The notes beneath the pieces are model-generated. The model was not told where the DNA came from, searched no databases, and saw nothing but the letters and a program-made list of their open reading frames with translations. From NCBI RefSeq assembly GCF_026342405.1, contig NZ_JAPEMU010000001.1:5766001-5830000 (forward strand): DNA of 64,000 nt. The letters run 5' to 3'. Position numbers and translations under genes: made by a program. The DNA is from Kitasatospora sp. NBC_00240. GTDB lineage: Bacteria > Actinomycetota > Actinomycetes > Streptomycetales > Streptomycetaceae. The first letter of the stretch is position 1. The number at the start of each line of letters is the position of its first letter. Below are positions 35,115-44,121 of the stretch, piece by piece.

Positions 35115-36152
35115 TCAGGACGGCCGGACGGCGCCCGCGAAGGGCATCACGTCGATGCTCTCGTAGCGCACGGGAGCCCCGGGGTGCGGCGCGTGGATCA
35201 TCCGGCCGCCGCCGGTGTACATACCGACGTGGGTGACGCCCGAGTAGAAGAACACCAGGTCACCGGGCTGGAGCTGGTCCCGCGGGACGCGCTGGGCGGC
35301 ATCGATCTGGGCGTAGGTGGTGCGCGGCAGGCCGACCCCGGCGGCGGCCCAGGCGGCCTGGACCAGGCCCGAGCAGTCGTACGAACCGGGGCCGGTGGCG
35401 CCCCAGACGTACGGCTTGCCGAGCTGGGCGCGGGCGAAGGCGATCGCCTCGGCGGCCCGGCCGGAGACGGCGAAGGTGTCGGCGCCCGGGTCGAGGTCCG
35501 GGCGGGAGGCGTCGCGGGAGGCCCGGTCGAGGGAGCCGCGCTGGTCGGCGGTGAGCCCGGCGAGCAGGGCCTGCGCCCGGCTCAGGCGGTCCTGGACGGT
35601 GGCCTTCTCGGCGGCCAGCTCGCGCTGCCGGGCGTCGAGGTCGGCGAGGCGCAGCCGGGCCTGCGCCGTCCTGGTGTCCAGGGCGAGGCGCTGCCGGCCG
35701 AACTCCTCCAGTGCCCCGCGCTCGACGGCGCCGGCCTGGTCGAGCATGCCGGCGCGCTGCAGGAACTGCTGCGGGTCGTCCGAGAGGGCGAGCTGGAACC
35801 CGGGCGGGAAGCCGCCGCCGCGGTACTGCTCGGCGGCCAGCTCGCCGAGCCGCTCACGGGTGGCGTCCATCGCGGCGGCCCGCCGGGCGACCTCGTCCTG
35901 GAGCGCGGTCACCTGCTTCTGCAGGGCCTCGGTCTGCTCCTTCGCCCCGTCGTAGCGCTGGGTGGCCTGCTCGGCCTGCTGGTACAGCTCGTCCACCTGC
36001 GCCCGGACCTGCTCGGGGGCCGGCCGCGGCTCGGCGTTGCCGGCGGGCGCGAGGACGGTGGCGGAGGCGGCGGCCGCCCCGACGACGGTGGCGGCCGTCC
36101 GGCGGGCCCGGCCGGTGAGCGTGGTGCGCCTGGGTTTCCTGTGCGACGCCAT
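35115..36152 (-). CDS. Secreted NlpC/P60 (C40) peptidoglycan endopeptidase
   Basis: 345 residues from the ATG at 36152, ribosome site GAAAGGAGGACGCCGCC. A long Arg-rich signal peptide (1-40, ending LAPAGNAEP) is followed by a coiled-coil domain (about 45-205; QVRAQVDELYQQAEQATQRY, repeated LADLDARQRELAAEKA), as in RipA-like cell-wall hydrolases, where it mediates autoinhibition or partner binding. The C-terminal NlpC/P60 domain (about 230-345) has the catalytic Cys in YDCSGLVQAAW, His in VTHVGMYTGG and the third polar residue in MIHAPHPG. The enzyme should cleave D-gamma-glutamyl-diaminopimelate bonds in peptide stems. I looked for a c-di-AMP riboswitch upstream and found none. Confidence 0.92.
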   Translation of the reverse strand: MASHRKPRRTTLTGRARRTAATVVGAAAASATVLAPAGNAEPRPAPEQVRAQVDELYQQAEQATQRYDGAKEQTEALQKQVTALQDEVARRAAAMDATRERLGELAAEQYRGGGFPPGFQLALSDDPQQFLQRAGMLDQAGAVERGALEEFGRQRLALDTRTAQARLRLADLDARQRELAAEKATVQDRLSRAQALLAGLTADQRGSLDRASRDASRPDLDPGADTFAVSGRAAEAIAFARAQLGKPYVWGATGPGSYDCSGLVQAAWAAAGVGLPRTTYAQIDAAQRVPRDQLQPGDLVFFYSGVTHVGMYTGGGRMIHAPHPGAPVRYESIDVMPFAGAVRPS

Positions 36153-36430
36153 GGCGGCGTCCTCCTTTCGTCCGGCCCGGTGCCCGGGCGGACCGGCCGG
36201 CTCGGGCCGGCCCGGTCCGGCGGTACCGACCGGCTCAGGACGGGGACGCTAGCGCCACGGCGGTCCGGCCGGGCCGCAAGTCACGGCCGCGCCCTGATCT
36301 GTCCGCAACTGTTCGTTCCGGGGCGGGGTGGCGGTGGATCGGGGCGCCGACCCGGTCGGAAGCCGACCGAACCGGCGGCCCTTGTGATCCGGCCGGTGTT
36401 GTCAGTCCTGGGTCATAGACTCGGAGTGCC

Positions 36431-39094
36431 ATGAGTAGCCTCTTTGACGACCTCCCGCTCCCCGGCTTCGAGCTGCCCGCCGCCCGGAAGCCCGCCGGCC
36501 CGAAGCGGCCCGCCGCCGCGGGTGCCGCGCCCCTGGACGAACCCTTCGACCCGCCCGTCGACGAGGAGCCGCCGCCGTACGAGGAGGATGTCCCGTACAC
36601 CGCCTACGAGGAGGCCATCCCGGCCGACCTCTTCCGGACGGACTACGCCGCGGAGACCGAGCGCGACGCCTACTACCGCAACGGCCACGCCCGTACCGTG
36701 ATCGACCCGGCGCAGCTGCTGGAGGGCATGAACGACCCGCAGCGCGAGGCGGTGCTGCACGCGGGCGCGCCGCTGCTGATCGTGGCCGGCGCCGGCTCCG
36801 GCAAGACCCGGGTGCTGACCCACCGCATCGCCTACCTGCTCGGCGCGCGCCACGTGCAGCCCGGCGAGATCCTGGCGATCACCTTCACCAACAAGGCCGC
36901 CGGTGAGATGCGCGAGCGGGTCGAGCAGCTGGTCGGCCCGCGGGCCCGGGCGATGTGGGTGTCCACCTTCCACAGCGCCTGTGTGCGGATCCTGCGCCGG
37001 GAGAGCAAGCTGCTCGGCTTCACGTCGAGCTTCTCGATCTACGACTCGGCGGACTCGCAGCGGCTGATGGGCCTGGTCTGCCGCGATCTGGACCTGGACC
37101 CGAAGCAGTACCCGCCGAAGTCCTTCACCTCGAAGATCAGCAACCTCAAGAACGAGCTGATCGACGAGGAGACCTACTCCGCCCAGGCGGCCAACCCGAC
37201 CGAGAAGAAGCTCGCCGAGGCGTACTTCCTCTACCAGCGGCGCCTGCGCGAGGCCAACGCGCTGGACTTCGACGACATCATCATGACCACGGTGAACCTG
37301 CTGCAGGCGTTCCCGGCCGTCGCCGAGTACTACCGCCGCCGGTTCCGGCACATCCTGGTCGACGAGTACCAGGACACCAACCACGCCCAGTACATGCTGG
37401 TCCGCGAGCTCAGCGGCGGCACCGCCACCGCGGCGCCCAGGCGCACCGTGGACGGCGACCTGGTGAACCCGGCGGCCGCGCAGGCGGCCGACGTGCCGCC
37501 CGCCGAGCTGTGCGTCGTCGGTGACGCGGACCAGTCGATCTACGCCTTCCGCGGCGCGACGATCCGCAACATCCTCCAGTTCGAGGAGGACTACCCGAAC
37601 GCCACCACCATCCTGCTGGAGCAGAACTACCGCTCCACCCAGACCATCCTGAGCGCCGCCAACGCGGTCATCGAGCGGAACACCAGCCGCCGCGAGAAGA
37701 AGCTCTGGACGGCCGGCGAGGACGGCGAGAAGGTCGTCGGCTACGTCGCGGACGACGAGCACGGCGAGGCCCAGTTCATCGCCGACGAGATCGACCGGCT
37801 CACCGACGCGGGCGACGCCCGGCCCGGCGACGTGGCGATCTTCTACCGGACGAACGCGCAGTCCCGGGTGTTCGAGGAGGTTTTCATCCGGGTCGGCCTG
37901 CCGTACAAGGTGGTCGGCGGCGTCCGCTTCTACGAGCGCAAGGAGGTCCGGGACGTCCTCGCCTACCTGCGGGTGCTCTCCAACCCCGAGGACACCGTGC
38001 CGCTGCGCCGGATCCTCAACGTCCCCAAGCGGGGCATCGGCGACCGCGCCGAGGCGATGATCGACGCCCTCGCCGCCCGCGAGCGGATCAGCTTCTCGCA
38101 GGCGCTCGTCCGGGTGGACGAGGCGTACGGGATGGCCTCGCGCTCCGCCAACGCGGTGAAGAAGTTCAACACCCTGATGGCCGGGCTGCGGCAGATCGTC
38201 GAGTCCGGCGCCGGGCCGGCCGCCGTGCTGGAGGCGGTGCTGGAGGAGACCGGCTACCTCGCCGAACTGCAGTCCTCCACCGACCCGCAGGACGAGACCC
38301 GGGTGGAGAACCTCCAGGAGCTCGCCTCGGTCGCCCTGGAGTACGAGCAGGATCCGGGCGAGCGCCCGGAGGCGGAGGAGGGCGACGCCACCCCGCCGCT
38401 CGGCTCGCTGGCCGACTTCCTGGAGCGGGTCGCGCTGGTCGCCGACTCCGACCAGATCCCCGAGGACGACGACGGCGCGGGCGTCATCACCATGATGACC
38501 CTGCACACCGCCAAGGGCCTGGAGTTCCCCGTCGTCTTCCTGACCGGCATGGAGGACGGCATCTTCCCGCACATGCGGGCGCTCAACCAGGTCAAGGAGC
38601 TGGAGGAGGAGCGGCGGCTCGCGTACGTCGGCCTGACCCGGGCCCGGCAGCGGCTCTACCTGACCAGGTCGGTGCTGCGCAGTGCCTGGGGCCAGCCCTC
38701 GTACAACCCGGCCTCGCGGTTCCTGGAGGAGATCCCGGAGCCGCTGGTGGACTGGAAGCGCAAGGGCGCGGCCTCGGCGCCGCCCTCGCGCGGCTACTCC
38801 GGCGGCTCGGGCTCCGGCGGGTTCACCGCGGGCAGCGGCGGCTCGCGCGGCAGCTCGCGCGGTGCGGCGAGCACCGCCTCGCCGAAGGCCGGCTGGGGCC
38901 AGTCGGCCCGCCGGGTCACCGAGCGCGAGGTGGTCGGCCTGGCGGTCGGCGACCGCGTCACCCACGACACCTTCGGCCTCGGCACGGTGGTGGCGACCGC
39001 CGGTGTCGGCGACAAGGCACAGGCCACCGTGGACTTCGGCACCGCCGGTCGCAAGCAGCTGCTGCTGCGCTACGCGCCGGTGGAGAAGCTCTAG
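36431..39094 (+). CDS. pcrA: ATP-dependent DNA helicase PcrA (UvrD family, SF1)
   Basis: 887 residues. A poorly conserved acidic/Pro-rich N-terminal extension of about 95 residues precedes the helicase core. Motifs: Q-motif NDPQREAVLH, Walker A GAGSGKT (120-126), Ia ITFTNKAAGEM, II VDEYQDTN, III GDADQSIYAFRGA, IV QNYRSTQTIL, V VITMMTLHTAKGLEFPVVFL and VI ERRLAYVGLTRARQRLYL. The C-terminal Tudor-like segment (VGDRVTHDTFGLGTVVATAG) binds RNA polymerase in PcrA/UvrD. The linker before it (about 780-825) is Ser/Gly-rich. PcrA moves 3' to 5' on DNA in repair, replication restart and rolling-circle replication. A 30-residue insert (about 330-360; GGTATAAPRRTVDGDLVNPA) between motifs II and III is lineage-specific. 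Confidence 0.97.
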   Translation: MSSLFDDLPLPGFELPAARKPAGPKRPAAAGAAPLDEPFDPPVDEEPPPYEEDVPYTAYEEAIPADLFRTDYAAETERDAYYRNGHARTVIDPAQLLEGMNDPQREAVLHAGAPLLIVAGAGSGKTRVLTHRIAYLLGARHVQPGEILAITFTNKAAGEMRERVEQLVGPRARAMWVSTFHSACVRILRRESKLLGFTSSFSIYDSADSQRLMGLVCRDLDLDPKQYPPKSFTSKISNLKNELIDEETYSAQAANPTEKKLAEAYFLYQRRLREANALDFDDIIMTTVNLLQAFPAVAEYYRRRFRHILVDEYQDTNHAQYMLVRELSGGTATAAPRRTVDGDLVNPAAAQAADVPPAELCVVGDADQSIYAFRGATIRNILQFEEDYPNATTILLEQNYRSTQTILSAANAVIERNTSRREKKLWTAGEDGEKVVGYVADDEHGEAQFIADEIDRLTDAGDARPGDVAIFYRTNAQSRVFEEVFIRVGLPYKVVGGVRFYERKEVRDVLAYLRVLSNPEDTVPLRRILNVPKRGIGDRAEAMIDALAARERISFSQALVRVDEAYGMASRSANAVKKFNTLMAGLRQIVESGAGPAAVLEAVLEETGYLAELQSSTDPQDETRVENLQELASVALEYEQDPGERPEAEEGDATPPLGSLADFLERVALVADSDQIPEDDDGAGVITMMTLHTAKGLEFPVVFLTGMEDGIFPHMRALNQVKELEEERRLAYVGLTRARQRLYLTRSVLRSAWGQPSYNPASRFLEEIPEPLVDWKRKGAASAPPSRGYSGGSGSGGFTAGSGGSRGSSRGAASTASPKAGWGQSARRVTEREVVGLAVGDRVTHDTFGLGTVVATAGVGDKAQATVDFGTAGRKQLLLRYAPVEKL

Positions 39095-39101
39095 CGTCCG
39101 G

Positions 39102-39129
39102 TCCGGCCCGGGGCAGCCGCTCCGGGCCG
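39102..39129. terminator. Weak bidirectional terminator between pcrA and M23 peptidase gene
   Basis: 9-bp arms CCGGCCCGG/CCGGGCCGG (39102-39110, 39121-39129) with a 10-nt loop between two convergent stop codons. Confidence 0.5.
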
Positions 39130-39184
39130 GGGGGCCGGCACGGCTTTCGAGCGCGGCTTTCGGGCCCGGGATCGGGGCCCGGGA

Positions 39185-39964
39185 TCAGCGCGGGTCGAGC
39201 CCCTGACCGAGCAGCCAGGGCAGCGGGTCGATCGGGGCGCCGCCGTCCGGGCGGACCTCGAAGTGCAGGTGCGGGCCGGTGCTGTTGCCGCTGCTGCCCG
39301 AGTAGGCGATCACGTCGCCGGCCTTCACCTGGCCCTTGCGGACCTTGTAGGTGCGCAGGTGGCAGTACCAGGTCTCGGTGCCGTCCGGGGCCTTCACTAT
39401 GGCCATGTAGCCGTACGCCGAGTTCCACTGCGTGCGGACGGTGCCGTCGGTGACCGCCATCACCGGGGTCCCGCCCTGGACGGGGAAGTCGATCCCGGTG
39501 TGCCGCGCCGTCCAGTGCGTGCCGGCCTCGCCGTAGGTGGCGCTCAGGCCGTGCAGCTCCACCGGCAGCGACACCTTCGGGCGCTCCGGGACGGGCGCCG
39601 CGGCCGGCGCGGTCTCGGTGGGGGCCGGTACGGCGGCCTCCTGGGCGGACAGCGGGGGCCGGGCCTCGCCGCGGGCGGCGCGCTCGGCGTCCGTCCCGCC
39701 GGCCGCGTCGGTCGTCCGTCCGTCGGCGGGGGCCGCGGCCGGGGCGGCCTCGGTGGCCGGACCGGCGACCGTCGAGCGGTCGGCGTCGCCCCGCACTGTT
39801 ACGGCCGCGGCACCGGCCACGCCCAGAGCGGCCAGCGAGGGCAGCGCGACACCCAGCAGGGCCGTACGGGTGGCGGCCTTCGCGGCGCCGCGGCGTTCGG
39901 AGCGCGACTGCGCGCGGGCGGCGACCCGCAGTTCCGCGCGGGTGGGGCGGACTGCGTCAGCCAT
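39185..39964 (-). CDS. M23-family (lysostaphin-type) peptidoglycan endopeptidase
   Basis: 259 residues from the ATG at 39964. A cytoplasmic basic N-terminus (1-33, many Arg) precedes one hydrophobic segment (TALLGVALPSLAALGVAGAAAVTV) that can act as signal anchor, and an Ala/Pro/Thr-rich linker (60-135) spans the wall. The peptidase M23 domain (about 145-250) has all zinc-site elements: HTGIDFPVQGG (H-x3-D) and GPHLHFEVRPDG (H-x-H), plus WYCHLRTYKVRKGQ. It should cleave peptidoglycan cross-bridges or stems. A well-formed promoter with an operator-like palindrome lies upstream. The pcrA-M23 neighbourhood is conserved with mycobacteria. Confidence 0.93.
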   Translation of the reverse strand: MADAVRPTRAELRVAARAQSRSERRGAAKAATRTALLGVALPSLAALGVAGAAAVTVRGDADRSTVAGPATEAAPAAAPADGRTTDAAGGTDAERAARGEARPPLSAQEAAVPAPTETAPAAAPVPERPKVSLPVELHGLSATYGEAGTHWTARHTGIDFPVQGGTPVMAVTDGTVRTQWNSAYGYMAIVKAPDGTETWYCHLRTYKVRKGQVKAGDVIAYSGSSGNSTGPHLHFEVRPDGGAPIDPLPWLLGQGLDPR

Positions 39965-40012
39965 CGGGCGCTGCCTCCAGGTGGTCCTCGGGCGAGGGGG
40001 AAAACAGCCGAG

Positions 40013-40042
40013 ACTGTAGCCGCCCTGGCCGAGTCCGGACAA
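40013..40042 (-). promoter_or_regulatory. Promoter of the M23 peptidase gene
   Basis: Minus strand: -35 TTGTCC (40042-40037), 18-bp spacer, -10 TACAGT (40018-40013). Start site expected near 40006, giving a leader of about 42 nt before the ATG at 39964. Confidence 0.75.
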
Positions 40043-40051
40043 AAGTCCGGA
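40034..40051. promoter_or_regulatory. Palindrome overlapping the -35 of the M23 gene (candidate operator)
   Basis: Perfect inverted repeat TCCGGAC-AAAA-GTCCGGA. It overlaps the -35 hexamer, so a bound protein would compete with RNA polymerase. The regulator is unknown. Confidence 0.6.
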
Positions 40052-40236
40052 TGTCAAGAGGACTGACGGCCATTCAGGCAGCCGGATCGCCCCGCCGCTG
40101 TGGTGATGGCGTGCGGGTGCGGTGTGCCGGGCGTGTCCTGCGGCACGCGGGGCCGCCGTTGACGTCCCCGACGGCGGCGGCCGGCTCTCGGGCCGGGGCG
40201 GCCCGGCGCCCGGCATCCGGCATCCGGGAGCCGGCG

Positions 40237-41193
40237 TCAGGCCGACAGGCGGTCGGCGGGCGGGTCGGTCGGGGGGCGGTCCGCCCGCAGATCCGTCCGC
40301 CCGTCCGGCGGCCCGGGCAGCTGCCCGTCCATCCGGCCGTCGGCGCGAACGGCGGTCGGTCCGGCCGTCCCGTGGTGGGCGGGGCCGGCCTCCGCGGCGG
40401 ACAGGATCCGGCGCACCCCGTCCACCACCCGGCGGTCCACCGGCAGGGCCACATGGCCGGCCCCCGGGACCATGATGTTCTCGGCCGCCAGATCGGGGTG
40501 CCGCAGGCGGCCGTTGCGGGCGGGCAGCACGACCTCGTCCAGCTCGCCCCAGAAGGCGGTGAACCGGGTGCGACAGGTCGCCGCCGGCCGCCGCAGCTCG
40601 GTCAGCAGGTCACTGCCGGGCCGCATCTGCCGGGTGATCGGGAACGGGTTGGGCAGGTGGGCGGCGAGGGTCCCCTCGTGCGGGGCGGCCAGGGTGATCA
40701 CGGTCGGCACGTGCTCGTCCCCGCCGAGGCGCTGGACGTAGTACCGGGCGATCAGGCCGCCCAGGCTGTGCCCGACCAGGGCGACCAGCGCGCCCCGGTG
40801 CGCCCGCCGGGCCCACTCCACATGCCGGCCGAGCAGGACGGCGGCGGTCCGCACGTCACTGGTCAGCGGGGAGTGGTTGAGGGCGTGCAGATGCGTCCAG
40901 CCGTCCCGGCGCAGCGCCCGGAGCAGGGGGTGGAAGACGGCGCGGTTGTCGGCGAAGCCGTGCAGGAACAGCACCGGCCCCGGGTGCGGGCGGCCGGCCT
41001 CGGCGGCGCCCCCGGGCGCCTCCCCGGGCCCCGGCGCGGGCCCGTCGTGCTGCGGCGGGCACGGGCGGCCCGCCGGCGGGCGGGGCTCGTCACCCACTCC
41101 GGTGGGGTAGCGGACGAGGTGGCCGGCGATGGCGGCGGCCTCGGCCCCGGCGCCCCGGACGGCGTCGGCGGCTCGCTGGAAGGGAACGGACAT
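40237..41193 (-). CDS. Alpha/beta hydrolase, lipase-like
   Basis: 318 residues from the ATG at 41193. The fold is a lipase-class alpha/beta hydrolase: oxyanion-hole strand VLFLHGFADNRAVF, nucleophile elbow VGHSLGGLIARYYVQ, a second-strand motif VITLAAPHEGT, the acid GELDEVVLP and the catalytic His in GAGHVALPVD. No signal peptide is visible, so it may be cytoplasmic, or exported without a classical leader. Residues 35-65 are a Pro/Gly-rich insert and the last ~45 residues are a disordered Asp/Pro/Arg-rich tail with RADGRMDGQLPGPPDGRTDL. The GTLA... after PHEG resembles triacylglycerol lipases. Substrate unknown. Confidence 0.87.
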   Translation of the reverse strand: MSVPFQRAADAVRGAGAEAAAIAGHLVRYPTGVGDEPRPPAGRPCPPQHDGPAPGPGEAPGGAAEAGRPHPGPVLFLHGFADNRAVFHPLLRALRRDGWTHLHALNHSPLTSDVRTAAVLLGRHVEWARRAHRGALVALVGHSLGGLIARYYVQRLGGDEHVPTVITLAAPHEGTLAAHLPNPFPITRQMRPGSDLLTELRRPAATCRTRFTAFWGELDEVVLPARNGRLRHPDLAAENIMVPGAGHVALPVDRRVVDGVRRILSAAEAGPAHHGTAGPTAVRADGRMDGQLPGPPDGRTDLRADRPPTDPPADRLSA

Positions 41194-41682
41194 GCGGCGG
41201 CTCCCCGGGATCGGCGGCGGGGCGGGGCGCCCGGTGGGCGGGCGGCGCGGGGCGGTCGAACGGTGGCCCGGCCGGGAGGGCGCGGCCGATGCGGCCGGGC
41301 GGTCCCGAGGGGTCTGGTCAGGCGGGCGGGCGACGGGTCGGTGGCCGGTCGTCCGTGCCGGGTCGTCGGTGGCGGTGCCCGTGACCGGCGTCGGTGGCCG
41401 GGCCCGTGACGGGCGCCCGCGGTCCTACGTCCCTGGTGGTGCGTCCCTGGTGGTGCGGGTGCGGGTACGGCTGGGCCGCCCGGGCACGCGGGAGCCCGTG
41501 GGCGGAGGGTGGGGCCGCGGCGAACGCGCGGTGCTGTGATTTTCCCCTCCCTTGGAAGGGCGAAACGACCAACCGGCCCCCTGGGCGCTAACCTCCCCTC
41601 AGGTTTAGTTATCGATGGTTAACAACACCCGGACCGGACACAATCCGGAGGGGTGGTGGACAACGTCGTCCAGGAGGCAGTG
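41194..41682. other. Divergent intergenic region upstream of icmB
   Basis: 489 bp, no gene supported. Two exact tandem copies of CGTCCCTGGTGGTG lie at 41428-41441 and 41442-41455. 41596-41632 is a sharply AT-rich patch (TTTAGTTATCGATGGTTAAC) just before icmB that probably contains its promoter, but the hexamers cannot be assigned with confidence. Confidence 0.5.
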
Positions 41683-42090
41683 ATGGGTGTGTCAGGGCCG
41701 ATCCGCGTAGTGGTGGCCAAGCCGGGGCTGGACGGTCACGACCGTGGTGCCAAGGTGATCGCCCGCGCGCTGCGCGACGCCGGCATGGAGGTCATCTACA
41801 CCGGCCTGCACCAGACTCCCGAGCAGGTCGTGGACACCGCGATCCAGGAGGACGCGGACGGCATCGGCCTCTCGATCCTCTCCGGCGCCCACATGACGCT
41901 CTGCGCGCGGGTGCTGGAGCTGCTCAGGGAGCGGGACGCGGCGGACATCAAGGTGTTCTGCGGCGGGATCATCCCCGAGGAGGACATCGTCGAGCTCAAG
42001 GCGCTCGGTGTCGCCGACATCTTCACCCCGGGCACCCCCACCCGGGACGTGGTGGCCTGGGTCGAGGCCAACCTGCGGGCCGCGAGCTGA
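41683..42090 (+). CDS. icmB: Isobutyryl-CoA mutase small (cobalamin-binding) subunit IcmB
   Basis: 135 residues from the ATG at 41683, chosen because AGGAGG stands just upstream; an in-frame start 10 codons earlier lacks one. The whole protein is a B12-binding domain: VVAKPGLDGHDRGAKVIARA contains the D17-x-H19-x-x-G22 signature whose His coordinates cobalt, and GLSILSGAH and FCGGIIPEEDI are the other conserved loops around the nucleotide tail. Length and stand-alone form match IcmB of Streptomyces (about 136 residues), which pairs with IcmA encoded elsewhere to interconvert isobutyryl-CoA and n-butyryl-CoA. A stand-alone methylmalonyl-CoA-mutase-like B12 subunit is the alternative. Confidence 0.84.
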   Translation: MGVSGPIRVVVAKPGLDGHDRGAKVIARALRDAGMEVIYTGLHQTPEQVVDTAIQEDADGIGLSILSGAHMTLCARVLELLRERDAADIKVFCGGIIPEEDIVELKALGVADIFTPGTPTRDVVAWVEANLRAAS

Positions 42091-42125
42091 GCGCCGCACC
42101 GGCCCGGCTCCCGTAGCCGCCGTGG

Positions 42126-42156
42126 GGGCGCCGCCGGATTCCTTCCGGCGGCGCCC
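42126..42156. terminator. Bidirectional terminator between icmB and DUF5691 gene
   Basis: Perfect 13-bp arms GGGCGCCGCCGGA/TCCGGCGGCGCCC (42126-42138, 42144-42156) with a 5-nt loop, 35 bp after the icmB stop. Confidence 0.8.
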
Positions 42157-42282
42157 TCGCGTGTTCCGTGCGCCTCCCGCGGGCGGCGGCAGGCCGCGCC
42201 GGGCCCGGGCCGCGTCGGCCCGGGCCTTCCACGCGGCAGGCAGCCGGCACCGGGGCACGCGGTCTGCCGCCGGCCCCGGGGC

Positions 42283-43989
42283 TCAGACGTCGAGCTCGGC
42301 CAGCATCGCCGCCCGGAAGCGCAAGGTCCCCGCGAGCCGGGCGAAGGTCTCCGCCCAGGCGGTGTCGGGCGCGGCGTCGGACGCCAGGGCCTCCACGGCG
42401 GGAGCGGCCTCCGGGGCTAGCGCCCGCTCGGTCATCCCGAGGACCCCGCTGTGGCTCCAGGGGTACGTCCCGGAGCGGGCGGCCCGCTCCAGGGCCGCCA
42501 CCACGGCGGTGGAGAGCGGGGGCGTCCACGGGGTGGCGCACGCCCCCAGCAGTTGGAAGGCCTCACCCAGGCCGTGGGCCTGGATGAACGCGGCCGTCCA
42601 GGCCGCCCGCTCGGACGCGGGCAGGACGGCGAGCAGCTTGGCGGGTGCCCCGGCGGTGCGGGTGGTCCGGCCGTCCCGCCCGGGCCTGGGTGCCGGCCCG
42701 AGCAGGGCGCGGGCCCAGTCGGCGTCGTGCTGGCGGACCGCGGCCCGGGCCCAGCCCTCGCGCAGATCGTCCGTCCAGGTGCCGTCGGCCCGGTCGGCCC
42801 CCTTGCCGTCCGGGCCGGCGTCGCCGACCGGCAGCCCGAGCAGTCGGGCGGGCGTCAGGCCGGTGTCGTCCGTCCAGGTGCTCAGCGGGGTGGCCGCGAC
42901 GATCTCGCCGAACCACCAGGCGCGCTCGCCGCGCCCGGTCGGCGACTTCGGGGCCACGCCGTCGCGCTGCATCGCGGCGTCGCACTCGGCCGGCGGCGTG
43001 ACCAGCAGCGCGTGGCCGGTGCCGGCGAGCCGTACGGCGGCCCGGGCGCGCTCGGCCATCCGGGTGGCGAGGGCGGAACCGGGGAGGGTGGAGAGCAGTT
43101 CGGCGGCCGTCGCGCGGACGTTCTTGCTGCGGTCGCCGAGGGCGGCCTCCAGGAAGGGCTCGTCCGACGGGGAGAGGCCGTCCTGGAGGGCGTCCAGGAA
43201 GAGCAGGCGGTCCTCGGCCCGTTCGGTCGGCCAGGTGCCGCGCAGCAGGTCGAGGCCGGCGGCCGGGTCGGTGCGGCGCAGCCGGGTCAGGTGGGTGACG
43301 CGTTCGGCGAACAGGCCCTCGTGCCAGATCCGGTGCTCGTCGCCGGGGGCGCCGGTGTCGCCCGAGGTGCTCGTGCTGCCGGTGCCGTCCGCGTCGCCGG
43401 GCGGTTCGGAGGCCGCCGGCCCGGCCGGGCCGGGCGCGTCCGTGGCGGTGCGCAGCACGAAGCGCCAGTCGGGGTTCCGCTCGGCCAGCCAGCGCCCCAG
43501 CGGGCCGGCCAGGGCGACCACGTCGCCGCGCAGTTCGCTGCGGCCGCGGGCACCGTCCAGCAGGGCGGGCAGCAGCGCGGCGGGCGGCCGGAAGCCGCGG
43601 GCCCGGGCGGTGGCGAGCCACTGCGGGAGCAGTTCGGTGAGGTTGGCGAGGGTGCCGCCCGCGCCGCCGGCGCGCCCGTCCAGCAGGACGGTGAGCCGGC
43701 GGGCGGCGGCCACGGGCAGTTCGGGCCTCGGGTCGGCGGGGGCGGCGCCCCCGGCGGACGGCACGGTGGCGGGCCTGGCACCGGCCCGGCGCCGGACGGC
43801 GGTGAGGGCGGCCAGCTCCAGCAGGGCGGTGGCCGGGTCCGTCCGGTCGACCGCGGTCGCGGCGGCGACCAGGGCCGGCGACCCGGCGGGCGCGGGGAGC
43901 GGGCGGCGGTCGGTGCCCAGCAGGGCGGTGGTCCGGAGCTCCTCCCAGGCGTCGGCCGGGGCGGCGGGTTCGGTTCGGGTGGCCGTCAC
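42283..43989 (-). CDS. DUF5691 family protein of the MoxR-VWA module
   Basis: 568 residues from a GTG at 43989 with AGGAG 7 nt upstream; the frame extends further without protein character. It is mainly alpha-helical with repeat-like segments, for example EDRLLFLDALQDGLSPSDEP and FLEAALGDRSKNVRATAAEL, the latter like a HEAT/ARM repeat, then LLVTPPAECDAAMQRDGVAP and WWFGEIVAATPLSTW. N-terminal WEELRTTALLGTDRRPLP is a signature of the group as I remember it. No catalytic motif, signal peptide or membrane segment. It is second gene after the SWIM protein on the minus strand (132-bp gap). In many bacteria this family is encoded beside SWIM, MoxR and VWA proteins, as here; the biochemical role is not known. 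Confidence 0.83.
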   Translation of the reverse strand: MTATRTEPAAPADAWEELRTTALLGTDRRPLPAPAGSPALVAAATAVDRTDPATALLELAALTAVRRRAGARPATVPSAGGAAPADPRPELPVAAARRLTVLLDGRAGGAGGTLANLTELLPQWLATARARGFRPPAALLPALLDGARGRSELRGDVVALAGPLGRWLAERNPDWRFVLRTATDAPGPAGPAASEPPGDADGTGSTSTSGDTGAPGDEHRIWHEGLFAERVTHLTRLRRTDPAAGLDLLRGTWPTERAEDRLLFLDALQDGLSPSDEPFLEAALGDRSKNVRATAAELLSTLPGSALATRMAERARAAVRLAGTGHALLVTPPAECDAAMQRDGVAPKSPTGRGERAWWFGEIVAATPLSTWTDDTGLTPARLLGLPVGDAGPDGKGADRADGTWTDDLREGWARAAVRQHDADWARALLGPAPRPGRDGRTTRTAGAPAKLLAVLPASERAAWTAAFIQAHGLGEAFQLLGACATPWTPPLSTAVVAALERAARSGTYPWSHSGVLGMTERALAPEAAPAVEALASDAAPDTAWAETFARLAGTLRFRAAMLAELDV

Positions 43990-44121
43990 GTGCGGGCTCC
44001 TGAAGGGTGGTGGCCGGGCCGGCGCCGATCGGCTGCGGGCGCGGCTGTGGCTGCGGGTGGCGGAGGCTCGGGCGGTGGCGGTGCGCACGGCCCCGGGGGC
44101 GGGTGCGGCGGCCGCCGCGCC

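Noticed and set aside
36153..36430. c-di-AMP (ydaO-type) riboswitch ahead of the NlpC/P60 gene
   Set aside because: Such elements precede many streptomycete cell-wall hydrolase genes, but none of the conserved ydaO core words are present on the minus strand here.
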